Numbered from the stretch's first letter, positions 10,309-23,583 are shown. The stretch: DNA of 64,000 nucleotides from Massilia sp. YIM B02763 (GCF_030412015.1 NZ_JASNRD010000002.1:309095-373094); one strand, 5' to 3'. The notes: generated by a model not told the origin, from the letters alone. Numbers and translations: made by a program.

Positions 10309-11922
10309 TCAGCTATACACCAGCGCCGGCACCGTATTCACCGTCGCCTCGTCGCCGACCACCTCCCCCGCCACGCCCTCCTTCACCTTGAACGTGGCCA
10401 CCACGTCCGTCAGCTGCTCCGCCTGCATCCGCATCGCATCCGCCGATGCCGATGCCTCCTCCACCATGGCCGCGTTGCGCTGGGTCGCGTGGTCCATCTC
10501 GTCGATCACGCGGCGCACCTGGGCGATGCCGGTGGCCTGCTCGGCGCTGGCGGCATGGATCTTCTGCAGCAAATCGGCCACCTGCTGCACGCGCTCCAGG
10601 ATCTGGCGCATCGTGCCGCCGGCCGCGCCGGCGATGCCGGCGCCCGACTCGATGGCGCCCGTCGAGGCGCCGATCAGCGCCTTGATTTCCTTGGCCGCCG
10701 AGGCGGAATGCTGGGCGAGGTTGCGCACCTCGTTCGCCACCACGGCGAAGCCGCGCCCTTCGGCGCCGGCGCGCGCCGCTTCCACCGCCGCGTTCAGCGC
10801 CAGGATATTGGTCTGGAAGGCGATCCCGTCGATCATCGACGTGATGTCGCCGATCTTCGCGGCCGACTGGCGGATCGTCTCCATCCGCTCGACCATCTGG
10901 GCCACGGCATCGGCCCCTTCGCGCGCCACGCTGGATGCGGCCAGCGCCAGCGCGTTGGCGTCGCTGGCGTTCGCGTGGTTCTGTTCGACGGCGTCCGTCA
11001 GCTCGACCATCGAGCGCACCGTCTCGTGCAGGCTGCTGGCCTGTTCCTCGGTGCGGTCGGACAGGTCGCGGTTGCCTTCGGCCATCTCGGCCGAGGCCTG
11101 GTCGATCATCCGCGCGCTGTCCAGCACGCGCACGACGGTGGCGGACATCCCGTGCGTCATGTGGTTCAGCGCATCGAACATGCGGCCGATCTCGTCGCCG
11201 CGGCGGTGCGCGATCGTGGCGCACAGATCGCCCTCGGCCACCCGTTCGGCCAGGCGCACGGCGTCGCGCAGCGGTGTGACGATGCTGCGCGTGAGCAGCC
11301 AGGCGGCGCCGCAGCCGACCAGCAGCGCGGCCGCGCCGAAGGCCAGCAGCACGATGCGGCTGGTGGCGAAGTCCTGCGCCGAGGCGTCCGCCAGCGCATG
11401 CGCCTGGCTGGCCTGGGAGGCGAGCAGCGCTTCCAGGGCAGCCGTGTAGGCATCGAAGGTCTTGGCCAGTTCGTTGCCGGCCAATTGCTCCACTTCCTGG
11501 GTCTTGCCGAATTCCTTGGCCTGGAATACGCGCTTGCGCACGTCCAGGTAGGCGGCGTGGGCGGCCGCCGCGCGCGCGGCCAGCTGCGCTTCGCCGGGGC
11601 CGGCCGGCAGTTTCGCCAGGCGCGCCTCGATGGCCGCCGCGTCCTTTTCGCCCTGCGCGAGCTGGGCCTGGAAATAGTCGGACAGTTCGAGGCTGTCGCT
11701 GCGCGCGATGCTGACGGTGCGCACGCCGTTCAGGCGCGTGATCCCCAGCAGCTCGGAGGTCGCCTGCTGGCGTGCCAGCTTGTTGTCGACCAGGTCGCGG
11801 GTCGTCCTGTCGGCGGCTTCCATGCGCCATAGGGAAACGATGGAAATCAGGATGATGGCCAGGGAGACCACGGCGAAGGCGCCGAGGATCCTGGTGCCGG
11901 TACGAAGGTTGTCGAAACGCAT
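10309..11922 (-). CDS. Methyl-accepting chemotaxis protein
   Basis: 537 residues. N-terminal membrane segment (about 12-32), a periplasmic four-helix-bundle type sensor (about 35-190), a second membrane segment (about 190-212), HAMP, then a long signalling coiled coil with the conserved hairpin tip ([18 protein letters not shown]). It relays ligand binding to CheA/CheW. No CheR-docking pentapeptide (NWETF type) is seen at the C-terminus, so methylation would rely on other receptors. The ligand cannot be told from sequence. It stands alone, with the clpA terminator upstream. Confidence 0.93.
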   Translation of the reverse strand: MRFDNLRTGTRILGAFAVVSLAIILISIVSLWRMEAADRTTRDLVDNKLARQQATSELLGITRLNGVRTVSIARSDSLELSDYFQAQLAQGEKDAAAIEARLAKLPAGPGEAQLAARAAAAHAAYLDVRKRVFQAKEFGKTQEVEQLAGNELAKTFDAYTAALEALLASQASQAHALADASAQDFATSRIVLLAFGAAALLVGCGAAWLLTRSIVTPLRDAVRLAERVAEGDLCATIAHRRGDEIGRMFDALNHMTHGMSATVVRVLDSARMIDQASAEMAEGNRDLSDRTEEQASSLHETVRSMVELTDAVEQNHANASDANALALAASSVAREGADAVAQMVERMETIRQSAAKIGDITSMIDGIAFQTNILALNAAVEAARAGAEGRGFAVVANEVRNLAQHSASAAKEIKALIGASTGAIESGAGIAGAAGGTMRQILERVQQVADLLQKIHAASAEQATGIAQVRRVIDEMDHATQRNAAMVEEASASADAMRMQAEQLTDVVATFKVKEGVAGEVVGDEATVNTVPALVYS

Positions 11923-12042
11923 GTCGAACGGGGGCGAGGTTCAAGGATGTGCGCAGTATAGGAAGTCTTTGTGACGCCCTCATGAAGAAAATGTTATTTA
12001 GAAACAATGATTTACGATAAGACAACATCCAGCGGAGGGACG

Positions 12043-12068
12043 AAAAAAAACCCGCACGGGGCGGGCTT
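12043..12068 (-). terminator. Rho-independent terminator of clpSA
   Basis: Read on the minus strand, stem CCCGC / GCGGG with a short loop is followed by eight T (plus-strand A run 12043-12050). It lies 44 bases after the clpA stop. Confidence 0.9.
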
Positions 12069-12112
12069 TCATTGCGGCCTGGCGGCCGCGCGATCCTGGA
12101 TCGCTTGCTGGC

Positions 12113-14409
<2,297 letters not shown>

Positions 14410-14413
<4 letters not shown>

Positions 14414-14712
14414 ACTTCCTCCATCACGCACTGCAGGGGGTGGCCTGCCTTGCGCGCATGCGTTAATACAAACTCCACCTTGGTACACGCGATATCTTTG
14501 GAAAACACACCGCACACACCTTTGCCATGGCGGTGTACGGAAAGCATGATCTGCGTGGCCGTCTCGCGATCCTTGTTGAAGTACTCCTGGATGATGGCGA
14601 CCACAAACTCCATCGGCGTGTAGTCGTCATTCAGCAGCGCCACCTGGTACAGAGGGGGTGGCTTGACGGTCTGCCGCTCCAGCAGCTGTTCAGTATCGTG
14701 CTTGGTTGCCAT
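14410..14712 (-). CDS. clpS: ClpS adaptor for N-end rule degradation
   Basis: 100 residues. It binds ClpA and presents N-degron substrates. The ClpS signature [16 protein letters not shown] and the later [14 protein letters not shown] are intact. First gene of the clpS-clpA unit, overlapping clpA by four bases. Its divergent neighbour is the cold-shock gene; the gap between them (14713-15048) is AT-rich and holds the cold-shock promoter and leader. Confidence 0.96.
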
Positions 14713-14939
14713 AGGGGTATTCTAGAATGCTTTCAATCTTCGTGTGTGCGGAAACTAACGCTCAAGCCAATCCCATTTGTTTTCCATCTTACGCGTTTTC
14801 CGTTCTGTGCGCAGATGGCGGTGCGATTGCGAAAATCAAGACTTGTTTTCGAGACATTGAACACGCATGCCCGAGAATTTTTACGAGGCCCACTCAAAAG
14901 CGCTTGACTTACAGGATTATTGCACCAACAATGCAGTTA

Positions 14940-14968
14940 TTGACATGTACTTATGTATTTGTTGATAA
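14940..14968 (+). promoter_or_regulatory. Strong sigma70 promoter of the cold-shock gene
   Basis: TTGACA at 14940-14945, a 17-base spacer, then TGATAA at 14963-14968. The start point would be near 14975, giving a leader of about 75 bases before the ATG, as expected for csp mRNAs whose leaders fold in a temperature-dependent way. The rest of the gap 14713-14939 is AT-rich and shows no gene. Confidence 0.75.
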
Positions 14969-15048
14969 GAAGTGAGCAGGCTGAGGAGGGGGCAAAAGCT
15001 TCTTGCTTTTATGGCTCGTGTGATTTGTTTTCATTTGAAAGTTCTTTT

Positions 15049-15252
15049 ATGGCAACAGGTACTGTGAAATGGTTCAATGATTCCAAAGGTTTTGGTTTCA
15101 TCACGCCGGATGACGGCGGCGAAGATTTGTTCGCACACTTCTCCGCAATCAATATGCCCGGCTTCAAGACCCTCAAAGAAGGTCAAAAAGTCCAGTTCGA
15201 AGTCACGCAAGGCCCTAAAGGCAAGCAAGCTTCCAACATCGTCGGCGCCTAA
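15049..15252 (+). CDS. CspA-family cold-shock protein
   Basis: 67 residues, the full family length. Single OB-fold that binds single-stranded RNA/DNA, with RNP1 KGFGFI and RNP2 LFAHF. The frame opens upstream at 14953, but the ATG at 15049 gives the canonical [10 protein letters not shown] start. The ribosome site is weak (GAAAG). Which csp paralogue it is cannot be told. A clean terminator follows. Confidence 0.96.
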   Translation: MATGTVKWFNDSKGFGFITPDDGGEDLFAHFSAINMPGFKTLKEGQKVQFEVTQGPKGKQASNIVGA

Positions 15253-15273
15253 ATCCCGCCTCCGGAAGCTCCA

Positions 15274-15295
15274 ACCCCGCTACGGCGGGGTTTTT
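15274..15295 (+). terminator. Rho-independent terminator of the cold-shock gene
   Basis: Stem CCCCGC / GCGGGG at 15275-15290 followed by five T at 15291-15295, 22 bases after the stop codon. Confidence 0.9.
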
Positions 15296-15327
15296 CGTTT
15301 ACCGCCCCTCCCCCGCCCCCACCAAAG

Positions 15328-15356
15328 AAAAAAGCCCCGTCGCCTGCGCGCGGGGC
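15328..15356 (-). terminator. Rho-independent terminator of icd
   Basis: Read on the minus strand, stem GCCCCG / CGGGGC is followed by six T (plus-strand A run 15328-15333). It lies 28 bases after the icd stop and faces the cold-shock terminator. Confidence 0.88.
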
Positions 15357-15383
15357 CCGTATTCGCTGCAGCGGCCATCCGCC

Positions 15384-16637
15384 TCACATATAGTCGACCA
15401 TCGCATCGCCGAAGCCCGAGCACGAGACCTGGGTCGCGCCTTCCATCAGGCGCGCGAAGTCGTAGGTGACGCGCTTGGACTGGATCGCCTGCTCCATCGA
15501 GCGGATGATGAGGCCCGCGGCCTCGGTCCAGCCCATGTGGCGCAGCATCATCTCGGCCGACAGGATCAGGGAACCCGGATTGACGTAGTCCTTGCCCGCA
15601 TACTTGGGCGAGGTGCCGTGCGTGGCTTCGAACATCGCCACCGAGTCGGACATGTTCGCGCCCGGCGCGATGCCGATGCCGCCGACCTGGGCCGCCAATG
15701 CATCCGAGATATAGTCGCCGTTCAGGTTCAGCGTGGCGATCACGCTGTACTCGGCCGGGCGCAGCAGGATCTGCTGCATGAAGGCATCGGCGATCGAATC
15801 CTTGATGACGATGTCGCGGCTCGTCTTCGGATTCTTGAACTTGCACCATGGACCGCCGTCGACCAGTTCGGCGCCGAATTCCTGTTGCGCCAGCGCATAG
15901 CCCCAATCGCGAAAGCCCCCTTCCGTGTACTTCATGATATTGCCCTTGTGGACCAGGGTCACGGACGGCTTGTCGTGGTCGATCGCATACTGGATCGCCT
16001 TGCGCACCAGGCGCTCGCTGCCCTCGCGCGAGACGGGCTTGATGCCGATCGCGGAACTGTCCGGGAAGCGGATCTTGCGGCTGCCCATTTCCTGCGTCAG
16101 GAAGGCGATGACCTTCTTCGCTTCGGGCGTGCCGCCGGCCCATTCGATGCCGGCGTAGATGTCTTCCGAGTTCTCGCGGAAGATCACCATGTCGGTCTTG
16201 TGCGGCTCGCGCAGCGGCGACGGCACGCCCTGGAAGTAGCGCACGGGGCGCAGGCAGACGTACAGGTCGAGTTCCTGGCGCAGCGTGACGTTCAGCGAGC
16301 GGATACCGCCGCCGACCGGCGTCGTCAGCGGCCCCTTGATCGAGACCACGTGCTCGCGCACGGCGGCCAGCGTTTCTTCCGGCAGGGACACGCCCTCGCC
16401 GTACAGGCGGGTCGACTTCTCGCCCGCATACACTTCCATCCACGCGATCTTGCGCTTGCCTTCGTAGGCCCTGGCCACGGCCGCATCCACCACCTTGCGC
16501 ATCACGGGCGTAATGTCGATGCCGGTACCGTCGCCTTCGATGAACGGAATGATCGGCTGGTCCGGCACGTTCAGGGTGCCGTCGGCATTGACGGTGATTT
16601 TCTGGCCGTCGCCAGGAACTTGGATATGTTGAGCCAT
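15384..16637 (-). CDS. icd: NADP-dependent isocitrate dehydrogenase
   Basis: 417 residues, the size of the E. coli enzyme (416). It converts isocitrate to 2-oxoglutarate in the TCA cycle. The substrate-site serine is in [13 protein letters not shown], the site of AceK phosphorylation in enteric bacteria. The NADP-binding stretch [17 protein letters not shown] and metal ligands around LNGDYISD are present. GGAG lies upstream of the ATG. A palindromic motif in its upstream region is listed separately. Confidence 0.97.
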   Translation of the reverse strand: MAQHIQVPGDGQKITVNADGTLNVPDQPIIPFIEGDGTGIDITPVMRKVVDAAVARAYEGKRKIAWMEVYAGEKSTRLYGEGVSLPEETLAAVREHVVSIKGPLTTPVGGGIRSLNVTLRQELDLYVCLRPVRYFQGVPSPLREPHKTDMVIFRENSEDIYAGIEWAGGTPEAKKVIAFLTQEMGSRKIRFPDSSAIGIKPVSREGSERLVRKAIQYAIDHDKPSVTLVHKGNIMKYTEGGFRDWGYALAQQEFGAELVDGGPWCKFKNPKTSRDIVIKDSIADAFMQQILLRPAEYSVIATLNLNGDYISDALAAQVGGIGIAPGANMSDSVAMFEATHGTSPKYAGKDYVNPGSLILSAEMMLRHMGWTEAAGLIIRSMEQAIQSKRVTYDFARLMEGATQVSCSGFGDAMVDYM

Positions 16638-16740
16638 CGTGGTCTCCGGTTGGACGCGATTGGACCGCCATGGCGCCGACCGGCGGAGCCTGCGATCTCC
16701 ATTACAATAGCGCCTGTGCCGAGCGCGCCGTTGTCAGCAA

Positions 16741-16761
16741 GTCTTATATAAGATACAAGAC
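16741..16761. promoter_or_regulatory. Palindromic operator candidate upstream of icd
   Basis: The perfect palindrome TCTTATATAAGA (16742-16753) is followed by a third half-site TACAAGAC (16754-16761). It lies about 105-125 bases before icd and 96 bases before rluE, in the promoter region of both. AT content stands out from the surroundings. Three half-sites of one type suggest a transcription factor site; the factor is not identified here. Confidence 0.5.
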
Positions 16762-16856
16762 GCAATATTTGTCATTATGCACCAGTATACCGGAGCGCGC
16801 CAGGCATGGCACGCCCGGGCCGCCGGTGCGCCATCCTGTCCCGGAAGTCACCACCG

Positions 16857-17426
16857 ATGTCCCTCATCCTGTTCAACAAACCGTTCCAGGTCCTGTGCCA
16901 GTTCTCGCGCGAGGACGGCCGCGAATCGCTGGCCGACTATCTCGCCATCCCCAACATCTACCCGGCCGGGCGCCTGGACGCCGACAGCGAGGGGCTGATG
17001 CTGCTGACCGACGACGGCCGCCTGCAGCACCAGATCGCGCACCCGGACCACAAGGAAGCCAAGACCTACCTGGTGCAGGTCGACGGCCATGCCGATGCGG
17101 CCGCGCTGGCGCGCCTGCAGGCGCCGCTCGACCTGGGCGACTTCGTTACCAAGCCCTGCCGCGCGGTGCGGATCGCCGAACCGGACTGGCTATGGCCGCG
17201 CAACCCGCCGATCCGCGTACGCCAGGACAAGCCGACCGACTGGCTCGCCATCACGCTCGAAGAAGGCAAGAACCGCCAGGTCCGGCGCATGACGGCCGCG
17301 GTCGGCCTGCCGACGCTGCGCCTGGTCCGCGCGAGCATCGGCCCGTTCGCGCTGGCGACCCACCCGCTGATGCCGGGCGAATGGATGGAAGTCACTGCCA
17401 CCGCTCTCGCCAAGCGCCCCCGCTGA
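16857..17426 (+). CDS. rluE: 23S rRNA pseudouridine synthase, RluE type
   Basis: 189 residues from the ATG at 16857; the frame opens at 16806 but the shorter form starts MSLILFNKPFQVL, as in the family. RsuA/RluE/RluF group: catalytic Asp41 in PAGRLDADSEGLMLLT, and the C-terminal EGKNRQVRRM motif. No N-terminal S4 domain, which fits RluE (23S U2457 in E. coli) rather than RluB or RsuA. Monocistronic, divergent from icd. Confidence 0.88.
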   Translation: MSLILFNKPFQVLCQFSREDGRESLADYLAIPNIYPAGRLDADSEGLMLLTDDGRLQHQIAHPDHKEAKTYLVQVDGHADAAALARLQAPLDLGDFVTKPCRAVRIAEPDWLWPRNPPIRVRQDKPTDWLAITLEEGKNRQVRRMTAAVGLPTLRLVRASIGPFALATHPLMPGEWMEVTATALAKRPR

Positions 17427-17439
17427 TTTGAGAAAAGCC

Positions 17440-17523
17440 AAACCGGGGTCAGAGCCAGGGTCAGAGCCCGATTTTTGGAAATTTCTTAAAACCGGGCTCT
17501 GACCCCGGCTCTGACCCCGGTTT
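17440..17523. repeat. 31-bp inverted repeat built of GGGTCAGAGCC units
   Basis: Arms 17440-17470 and 17493-17523 are inverted with 30 of 31 bases matching; the 22-base loop is AT-rich. Inside each arm GGGTCAGAGCC appears twice in tandem. The whole would fold into a very stable hairpin. It lies between rluE (plus) and the rpsT terminator (minus). The motif is distinct from the other REP family in the window and resembles elements mobilised by REP-associated transposases; that link is inference. Confidence 0.85.
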
Positions 17524-17537
17524 GAGGAAACGCAAAC

Positions 17538-17567
17538 GAAAAACCCGCCGGACTTGCGTCGGGCGGG
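17538..17567 (-). terminator. Rho-independent terminator of rpsT
   Basis: Read on the minus strand, CCCGCCCGA pairs with TCCGGCGGG and is followed by T5 (TTTTTCGTTT). It lies 48 bases after the rpsT stop. Confidence 0.88.
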
Positions 17568-17614
17568 TTTCATCAATCTGCCAGCGCGGACGTGCCGCGC
17601 CTGCCGGGCCGGTA

Positions 17615-17881
17615 TCAGGCCGACAGGGCCTTCAGGGCGGCAGCCAGGCGACTCTTGTGGCGAGCGGCCTTGTTCTTGTGGATGATTTTCTTGTCAGCGA
17701 TGCTGTCGATGGTCGACACGGACTGCTGGAAGATGGTGGTCGCGGCGGCCTTGTCGCCAGCCTGGATAGCCTTGCGGACTGCCTTGATGGCGGTGCGCAG
17801 GGTCGAGCGCTGAGCCGAGTTGTGTGCGTTTTGCTTAACTGCTTGACGAGCGCGCTTGCGTGCTTGTGCGGTATTTGCCAT
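17615..17881 (-). CDS. rpsT: 30S ribosomal protein S20
   Basis: 88 residues, standard size. Binds 16S rRNA in the small subunit. The N-terminus [21 protein letters not shown] and the lysine-rich [17 protein letters not shown] are typical. AGGAAATTCC precedes the ATG. Codon use is that of a highly expressed gene. It is divergent from murJ, an order common in Betaproteobacteria. Confidence 0.98.
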   Translation of the reverse strand: MANTAQARKRARQAVKQNAHNSAQRSTLRTAIKAVRKAIQAGDKAAATTIFQQSVSTIDSIADKKIIHKNKAARHKSRLAAALKALSA

Positions 17882-18149
17882 GGAATTTCCTAATCTGGGT
17901 CAAGTTGCGTTTGCAAACAACAATTGTCAGTCAAACCGGCCCATTCCAGTGCCTGTCAAACGGTGTGTCTGCTAACAGATTTCAATACAGCCCTCGATTA
18001 TAGCGAAGGTTTCATCGCAGGGCAATTCGAATGTCTTGTTTTCCCGCCCATTCGTGCAAAAAGCCCGCTCGTCGATGCGCAGTGGGTCGTCCGGCGCGCC
18101 TCCACGCCGCATGGCGCCTATCGTAAGGTTCTGTCATCAATTGCCCCGC

Positions 18150-18155
18150 TATAAT
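18150..18155 (+). promoter_or_regulatory. TATAAT box very close to the murJ start
   Basis: A perfect -10 hexamer TATAAT ends nine bases before the murJ ATG. A start point 6-8 bases further on would leave a leader of only one or two bases. No ribosome site is seen before the ATG. The -35 region is poor, so the promoter is inferred from the -10 alone. Confidence 0.45.
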
Positions 18156-18163
18156 CGCGGGCT

Positions 18164-19708
18164 ATGAACCTACTCCGAACCCTGGCAGCCATCTCGAGCA
18201 TGACGATGCTGTCCCGCCTCACCGGCCTGCTGCGCGACAGCCTGTTCGCGCGCGCCTTCGGTGCCGACGCCTTTTCCGACGCCTTCAACATCGCGTTCCG
18301 CCTGCCCAACCTGCTGCGCCGCCTGTTTGCCGAAGGCGCGTTCTCGCAGGCCTTCGTGCCGATCCTGTCCGAATACAAGACCCAGCATGGTCACGAGGCG
18401 AGCCGCACGCTGGTCGACCACGTCACCAACACGCTGGTCTGGGCCACCCTGATCACGAGCCTGGTCGGCATCGTCGCCGCGCCGCTGATCCTGCTGGCGA
18501 TCGCGGGCGGCCTGGACGGCAAGGCCTTCGACGCGTCCGTGTTCATGACGCGCATGATGTTCCCCTACATCGTCTGCATGTCCTTCGTGGCGCTGGCCGG
18601 CGGCGTGCTGAACACCTGGCGCGAATTCAAGATCCCGGCCTTCACGCCCGTGCTGTGGAATCTGTCGTCGATCTTCTTCTCGCTGTTCCTCGTCCAGTAC
18701 TTCGACGTGCCGATCTATTCGATGGCGGTGGCGGTGATGGTGGGCGGGCTGCTGCAGGTCGGCATCCAGATCCCCGCGCTGAAGCGCATCGGCATGCTGC
18801 CGCGCCTCTCGCTCAATCCCCTGGCCGGCCTGAGCGACCCGGGCGTGCGCCGCATCCTGAAGAAGATGGGGCCGGCCGTGTTCGCCGTCTCCGCGGCCCA
18901 GGTGAGCCTCTTGATCAATACCGGCATCGCCTCGCGCCTGGGCGCCGGCAGCGTCTCGGTGCTGCAGTACGCGGACCGGCTGATGGAATTCCCGACCGGG
19001 ATGCTGGGCGTGGCGCTGGGCACGATCCTGCTGCCCAGCCTGTCCAAGGCGAACGCCGAGGGCGACACGGCCGAATACTCCGCCCTGCTCGACTGGGGCC
19101 TGCGCCTGACCTTCCTGCTGGCGTTGCCGGCCGCCGTCGGCCTGGCGGCGCTGGCCGAGCCGCTGATCGCGGCCCTGTTCAACTACGGCGAATTCAAGGC
19201 CGGCGCCGTCGCTGCCGCCTCGGCCCCGCTGATGGCATATGCGGTGGGCCTGCTGGGCATCATCCTCGTCAAGATCCTCGCGCCCGCCTTCTATGCGCGC
19301 CAGGACATTCGCACGCCGGTGCGCATCGCCGTCGGCGTGCTCGTCGCCACGCAGCTGATGAACATCGCGTTCGTGCCGCTGCTGGGTGTGGCGGGCCTGG
19401 CGCTGTCAATCGGCATGGGCGCCTGCATCAATGCGAGCTTCCTGTTCGCGGGCCTGCGCCGGCGCCGCATCTACGTGCCGCACGCGGGCTGGCCGGGCTT
19501 CTTCCTGAAGGTCGTCGTCGGCGTCGCGCTGATGGGCGCCGCGGCCTGGTTCCTGCAGGCCCAGTTCGACTGGGCCGGCCTGCGCAGCCAGCCGCTGCTG
19601 CGCCTGGGCGTGCTGCTGGCGATCGTCGCCGCCAGCGCGGCCGTGTATTTCGCCGTGCTGTTCGCGCTCGGCTTCCGCCCGCGCGACTTCATGCGCCGCG
19701 CCAAATAA
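18164..19708 (+). CDS. murJ: Lipid II flippase MurJ
   Basis: 514 residues with about 14 membrane segments. It flips lipid II across the inner membrane for peptidoglycan synthesis. The MurJ/MviN signature at the N-terminus is intact (SRLTGLLRDSLFARAFGA, then FRLPNLLRRLFAEGAFSQAFVP). Start fixed by the conserved MNLLRTLAAISSMTMLSR; no Shine-Dalgarno sequence is seen. It ends 36 bases before the convergent secretion-like operon. Confidence 0.96.
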   Translation: MNLLRTLAAISSMTMLSRLTGLLRDSLFARAFGADAFSDAFNIAFRLPNLLRRLFAEGAFSQAFVPILSEYKTQHGHEASRTLVDHVTNTLVWATLITSLVGIVAAPLILLAIAGGLDGKAFDASVFMTRMMFPYIVCMSFVALAGGVLNTWREFKIPAFTPVLWNLSSIFFSLFLVQYFDVPIYSMAVAVMVGGLLQVGIQIPALKRIGMLPRLSLNPLAGLSDPGVRRILKKMGPAVFAVSAAQVSLLINTGIASRLGAGSVSVLQYADRLMEFPTGMLGVALGTILLPSLSKANAEGDTAEYSALLDWGLRLTFLLALPAAVGLAALAEPLIAALFNYGEFKAGAVAAASAPLMAYAVGLLGIILVKILAPAFYARQDIRTPVRIAVGVLVATQLMNIAFVPLLGVAGLALSIGMGACINASFLFAGLRRRRIYVPHAGWPGFFLKVVVGVALMGAAAWFLQAQFDWAGLRSQPLLRLGVLLAIVAASAAVYFAVLFALGFRPRDFMRRAK

Positions 19709-19744
19709 GGCGCCCCTCCGGCGGCCGAACGTCGGCCGGTCGGC

Positions 19745-20543
<799 letters not shown>

Positions 20544-20557
<14 letters not shown>

Positions 20558-20942
20558 ACGGCTTGCCGTTGCGCCCCTTGCCGGTGGCGCCGCTGTGCAG
20601 GTCCTGCACGGCGCCGCGCGTCGCGTCCTCGGGCGGCACGAGGATCCAGGCGCTGTCGCTGTCGGCCACCGGGTCGAACGGCAGCGTCGGCAGGTATTTT
20701 TTTTCGACCAGCTGTTCCAGCGAATCCGGGTAGCGTCCCGTGTCGGCGTAGAACTGGTCGATGACGGCGCGGGTATTGCGCAGGTTGTCGGCCAGGATGG
20801 TTTCCTTGGCCCCGTCCACGCTGGGGAAGAAGCGCGGCACGGCGAGCGTCAGCAGCAGCGCCACGATGCCCAGCACCACCAGCAGTTCGATCAGCGTGAA
20901 GCCACGCGGCTTGCTTGTCCTTCGTTTGCTTGTCGTTCTCAT
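20544..20942 (-). CDS. Type II secretion GspG-like pseudopilin (second)
   Basis: 132 residues from the ATG at 20942; an alternative ATG at 20954 overlaps the upstream stop. Leader of 14 residues with cleavage [12 protein letters not shown] and Glu at +5. The downstream segment DQFYADTGRYPDSLEQLV matches GspG-type major pseudopilins. It would form the short periplasmic pseudopilus. Overlaps the last pseudopilin gene by 14 bases. Confidence 0.85.
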
Positions 20943-20947
20943 GACGC

Positions 20948-21424
20948 TCACCATCTGGCGTAGGGGATGCCGTTCAGGCCGACCTTGCCCGACGTCGAGT
21001 ACACGTCGTAGACGTCGTCGCCTTCGCGCGGCTCGGCCGCCTCGCTGGCGTAGCTGCGCTTGCCCCAGGTCTGGGCCTCGCTCAGCGCGGGATCGTCGTT
21101 GAACGGGTCGCGCGGCAGGCGGCGCATGAAGTACATCTTGGTCTTCTTCGGGCTGCGCAGGTCCACCGCCCCTTCCACCAGCAGCTCCAGGCGCGGCGGA
21201 TAGCCGCTGGCGCCCGCCACCTTGGCGATGCGGCCCTCGTCGCCGGCCTTCTTGTAGGCGTCGATGCCGGCGCGGATCTCGCGCAGCGCCGTGCGCAGCT
21301 CCTGTTCGTGGCGGCGCTGCACGACGACCTGCGTCACCGGCACGACCAGCGTGCCCAGCAGCGCCAGGATCGCCAGCGTGACCAGCAGCTCGATCAGGGT
21401 GAAGCCGCCGCGCCGCATGCTCAT
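20948..21424 (-). CDS. Type II secretion GspG-like pseudopilin (first)
   Basis: 158 residues. Cleavage site [13 protein letters not shown] with Glu at +5, a hydrophobic helix, and a GspG-like body ([18 protein letters not shown]). The ATG overlaps the secretin stop (ATGA). The C-terminus (GIPYARW) is like that of the next gene (GKPYAEW), so the two probably arose by duplication. Confidence 0.85.
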   Translation of the reverse strand: MSMRRGGFTLIELLVTLAILALLGTLVVPVTQVVVQRRHEQELRTALREIRAGIDAYKKAGDEGRIAKVAGASGYPPRLELLVEGAVDLRSPKKTKMYFMRRLPRDPFNDDPALSEAQTWGKRSYASEAAEPREGDDVYDVYSTSGKVGLNGIPYARW

Positions 21425-23583
21425 TGCTGCGCCGGCGTGCCCGCGTTCGGGATCGTTGAGCGGACCGGCGCGCTGGGCGCCGGCTCGCGCGGCGCCGACA
21501 CGTCGCGCTCGGGCAGCGGGATCGTCTCGACCGACGGCGTGGCCGGCAGCGAGGTCGCCGGCATGGACGGCGGCGCCTCGGGCAGCGTGCCGCCCGCGCT
21601 GACGCTGGTGGCCGGCACCATGCCGCCCTGGTTGCCCTGGGCGGCCGGCGCATTCCATCCCGGCGGCCCGCCGCGGCCGCCGGCCAGGTCCTGCGCGGGC
21701 GCGCCGGCCGGCGCGGCATGCGACTGCACGGCCTGGCCCGGGGTGGCCGGGGTGGCCGGGCCGCGGGCGCCGGGCAGCTGGGCGGCGGCGCGCGGCGCCG
21801 GGTCCGGGCGGCGGCGGAAGTTGGCCTCGGTACCGGCGCTGAATTCGGCGCTCGACGCGGGCGGGCGCTGCAGCGTGCGGATCAGGTGCGGCGTGATCGA
21901 CAGCACCACCTCGGTCTTGTTGCGCTCGTCCCGGCTGCTGCCGAACAGGCGCCCCAGCACGGGCACGTCGCCCACGCCCGGCAGCTTGGTGCCGCTGCTG
22001 CGGTCCTCGTTCTTGATCAGGCCCGCCAGCACCTGGTTCTCGCCGTCCTTCAGCTGCAGCATGGTGGTCGCCGAGCGCGTGCCGATGCGGTAGGCGGTGG
22101 TGCCGCTCTTGGTCTCGATCTGGTCGATCAGGTTGCTGACCTCGAGCGAGATGCGGATGCCGACCTCGTTGTTCAGGTAGATCGTGGGCTCGACGTTCAG
22201 CGTCAGGCCCACGTCCACGTAGTTGACCGACTCCGACGCGAAGCCGCCCACGCCCGACGAGATGGTCGTGGTAATGGTCGGCAGCTTGTCGCCGATGACG
22301 ACCTTCGCCTTTTCCTTGTTGCGCACGCGGATGCGCGGGTTGGCGAGCGTCTGCGAATCGCCGTCCGTCTTGGCGGCCGTGGCCGTGGCCGAAATGCCCG
22401 TGACGCCGATATTGCTGCTGTTGAACAGGCGCAGCTGGTCGATGGTGAGCGCGCCGCCGGTCGTATTCATGAGCGGCGCGAAACCGAGGCTGGTGGGCCA
22501 GTCCACGCCCAGGTCGAGCAGGCGGTTGCGCTGCACCTCGAGCACCTCGACGTCGAGCATCACCTCGGCCTCGGGCACGTCCTGCAGCGCGATCAGCTGG
22601 GACGCCAGCTTCACCGCTTCCGGCGTGTCGCGCAGGATCACGAGATTCAGCTTTTCGTCGACGACGACGTCGCGCGACTTCAGGATCGTCTTGAGCGTGT
22701 TGGCGATGGTCTTCGCTTCGGCATTGGCCAGGTAGAAGGTCTTGACCGTCATCTCCTGGTATTCCTTCTGCTTGGCCGCCACGTTCGGGTAGATCAGGAT
22801 GGTGTTGCCGTCCATGACCTGGCGCTCCAGCTGGTTGCTCATCAGGAGGTAGAACACGGCCGCTTCCACCGTGCTGTTCTTGAGGAACACGGAGGCGCGC
22901 TGGTCCGTCTTGACGTCCTTGTCGAACAGGAAGTTCAAGCCCGAGTGGCGCGCGATGACCTCGAAGATCTGCTTGATCGGGGCGTCGCGGAATTCCAGGC
23001 TGATCGGCTTGCGGAAGGCGGCCGCCAGCGCCGCGTCGGCGCTCGGCTGGGCCGCCGCGAGGGCGTCGATCTCGGCCAGCAGCGCGCGCGCCGGCTCGGA
23101 CGACGGCCGCTCGGCCAGGACCGCCCCCACCTTCTGGCGCGCGGGCTCGAGGTCCTTGCGCGCCAGCGCGGCGCGCGCCTCGTCCAGCAGCAGCGCGTGG
23201 CGGCGGTCGGCCTCGACCTGGCGCAGGCCGGCGCGGGCGCGGTCGTTGACGGGATCGACGGCCAGCACGCGGCGGTAGTCCTGCTGCGCCAGGTCCGGCT
23301 TGCCGTCGGCCAGCGCGCGGTCGGCCTGGGTCAGCAGGCGGTTGACGGCGCCGTCGCGCGCGCGCAGCCAGGCCGCCTTGTAGACGACGTTCTGGGGGTC
23401 GGCCGCCAGCGCTTCCTGGTACTTGGCGAGGCCCGCCTCGACGCGGTCCTGGGCGACCAGTTCGTTGCCTTCGCGGTAGGCCTGCTGGGCCGCGCAGCCG
23501 GCCAGCAGAAGCGACAGCAGCGCCGGGGCCAGCAGGCGGAACGGGGTCGGGCGGCGCTTGCCGGCCGGATCACGAGCGATCAA
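21421..23583 (-). CDS. GspD-like secretin with TPR region and lipobox
   Basis: 720 residues. Outer-membrane ring of the secretion-like machine. Lipoprotein signal LLLAGC near residue 29, TPR-like repeats (about 35-170), a secretin N-terminal domain (about 190-270), then the secretin core (about 340-600) with [10 protein letters not shown] and LSITPHLI. The tail (about 600-720) is Pro/Gly/Ala-rich and probably disordered. The start is TTG at 23583, overlapping the upstream TGA (TTGA) with GGAG seven bases before it. The N-terminal TPR is unusual for GspD. Confidence 0.88.
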   Translation of the reverse strand: MIARDPAGKRRPTPFRLLAPALLSLLLAGCAAQQAYREGNELVAQDRVEAGLAKYQEALAADPQNVVYKAAWLRARDGAVNRLLTQADRALADGKPDLAQQDYRRVLAVDPVNDRARAGLRQVEADRRHALLLDEARAALARKDLEPARQKVGAVLAERPSSEPARALLAEIDALAAAQPSADAALAAAFRKPISLEFRDAPIKQIFEVIARHSGLNFLFDKDVKTDQRASVFLKNSTVEAAVFYLLMSNQLERQVMDGNTILIYPNVAAKQKEYQEMTVKTFYLANAEAKTIANTLKTILKSRDVVVDEKLNLVILRDTPEAVKLASQLIALQDVPEAEVMLDVEVLEVQRNRLLDLGVDWPTSLGFAPLMNTTGGALTIDQLRLFNSSNIGVTGISATATAAKTDGDSQTLANPRIRVRNKEKAKVVIGDKLPTITTTISSGVGGFASESVNYVDVGLTLNVEPTIYLNNEVGIRISLEVSNLIDQIETKSGTTAYRIGTRSATTMLQLKDGENQVLAGLIKNEDRSSGTKLPGVGDVPVLGRLFGSSRDERNKTEVVLSITPHLIRTLQRPPASSAEFSAGTEANFRRRPDPAPRAAAQLPGARGPATPATPGQAVQSHAAPAGAPAQDLAGGRGGPPGWNAPAAQGNQGGMVPATSVSAGGTLPEAPPSMPATSLPATPSVETIPLPERDVSAPREPAPSAPVRSTIPNAGTPAQQ

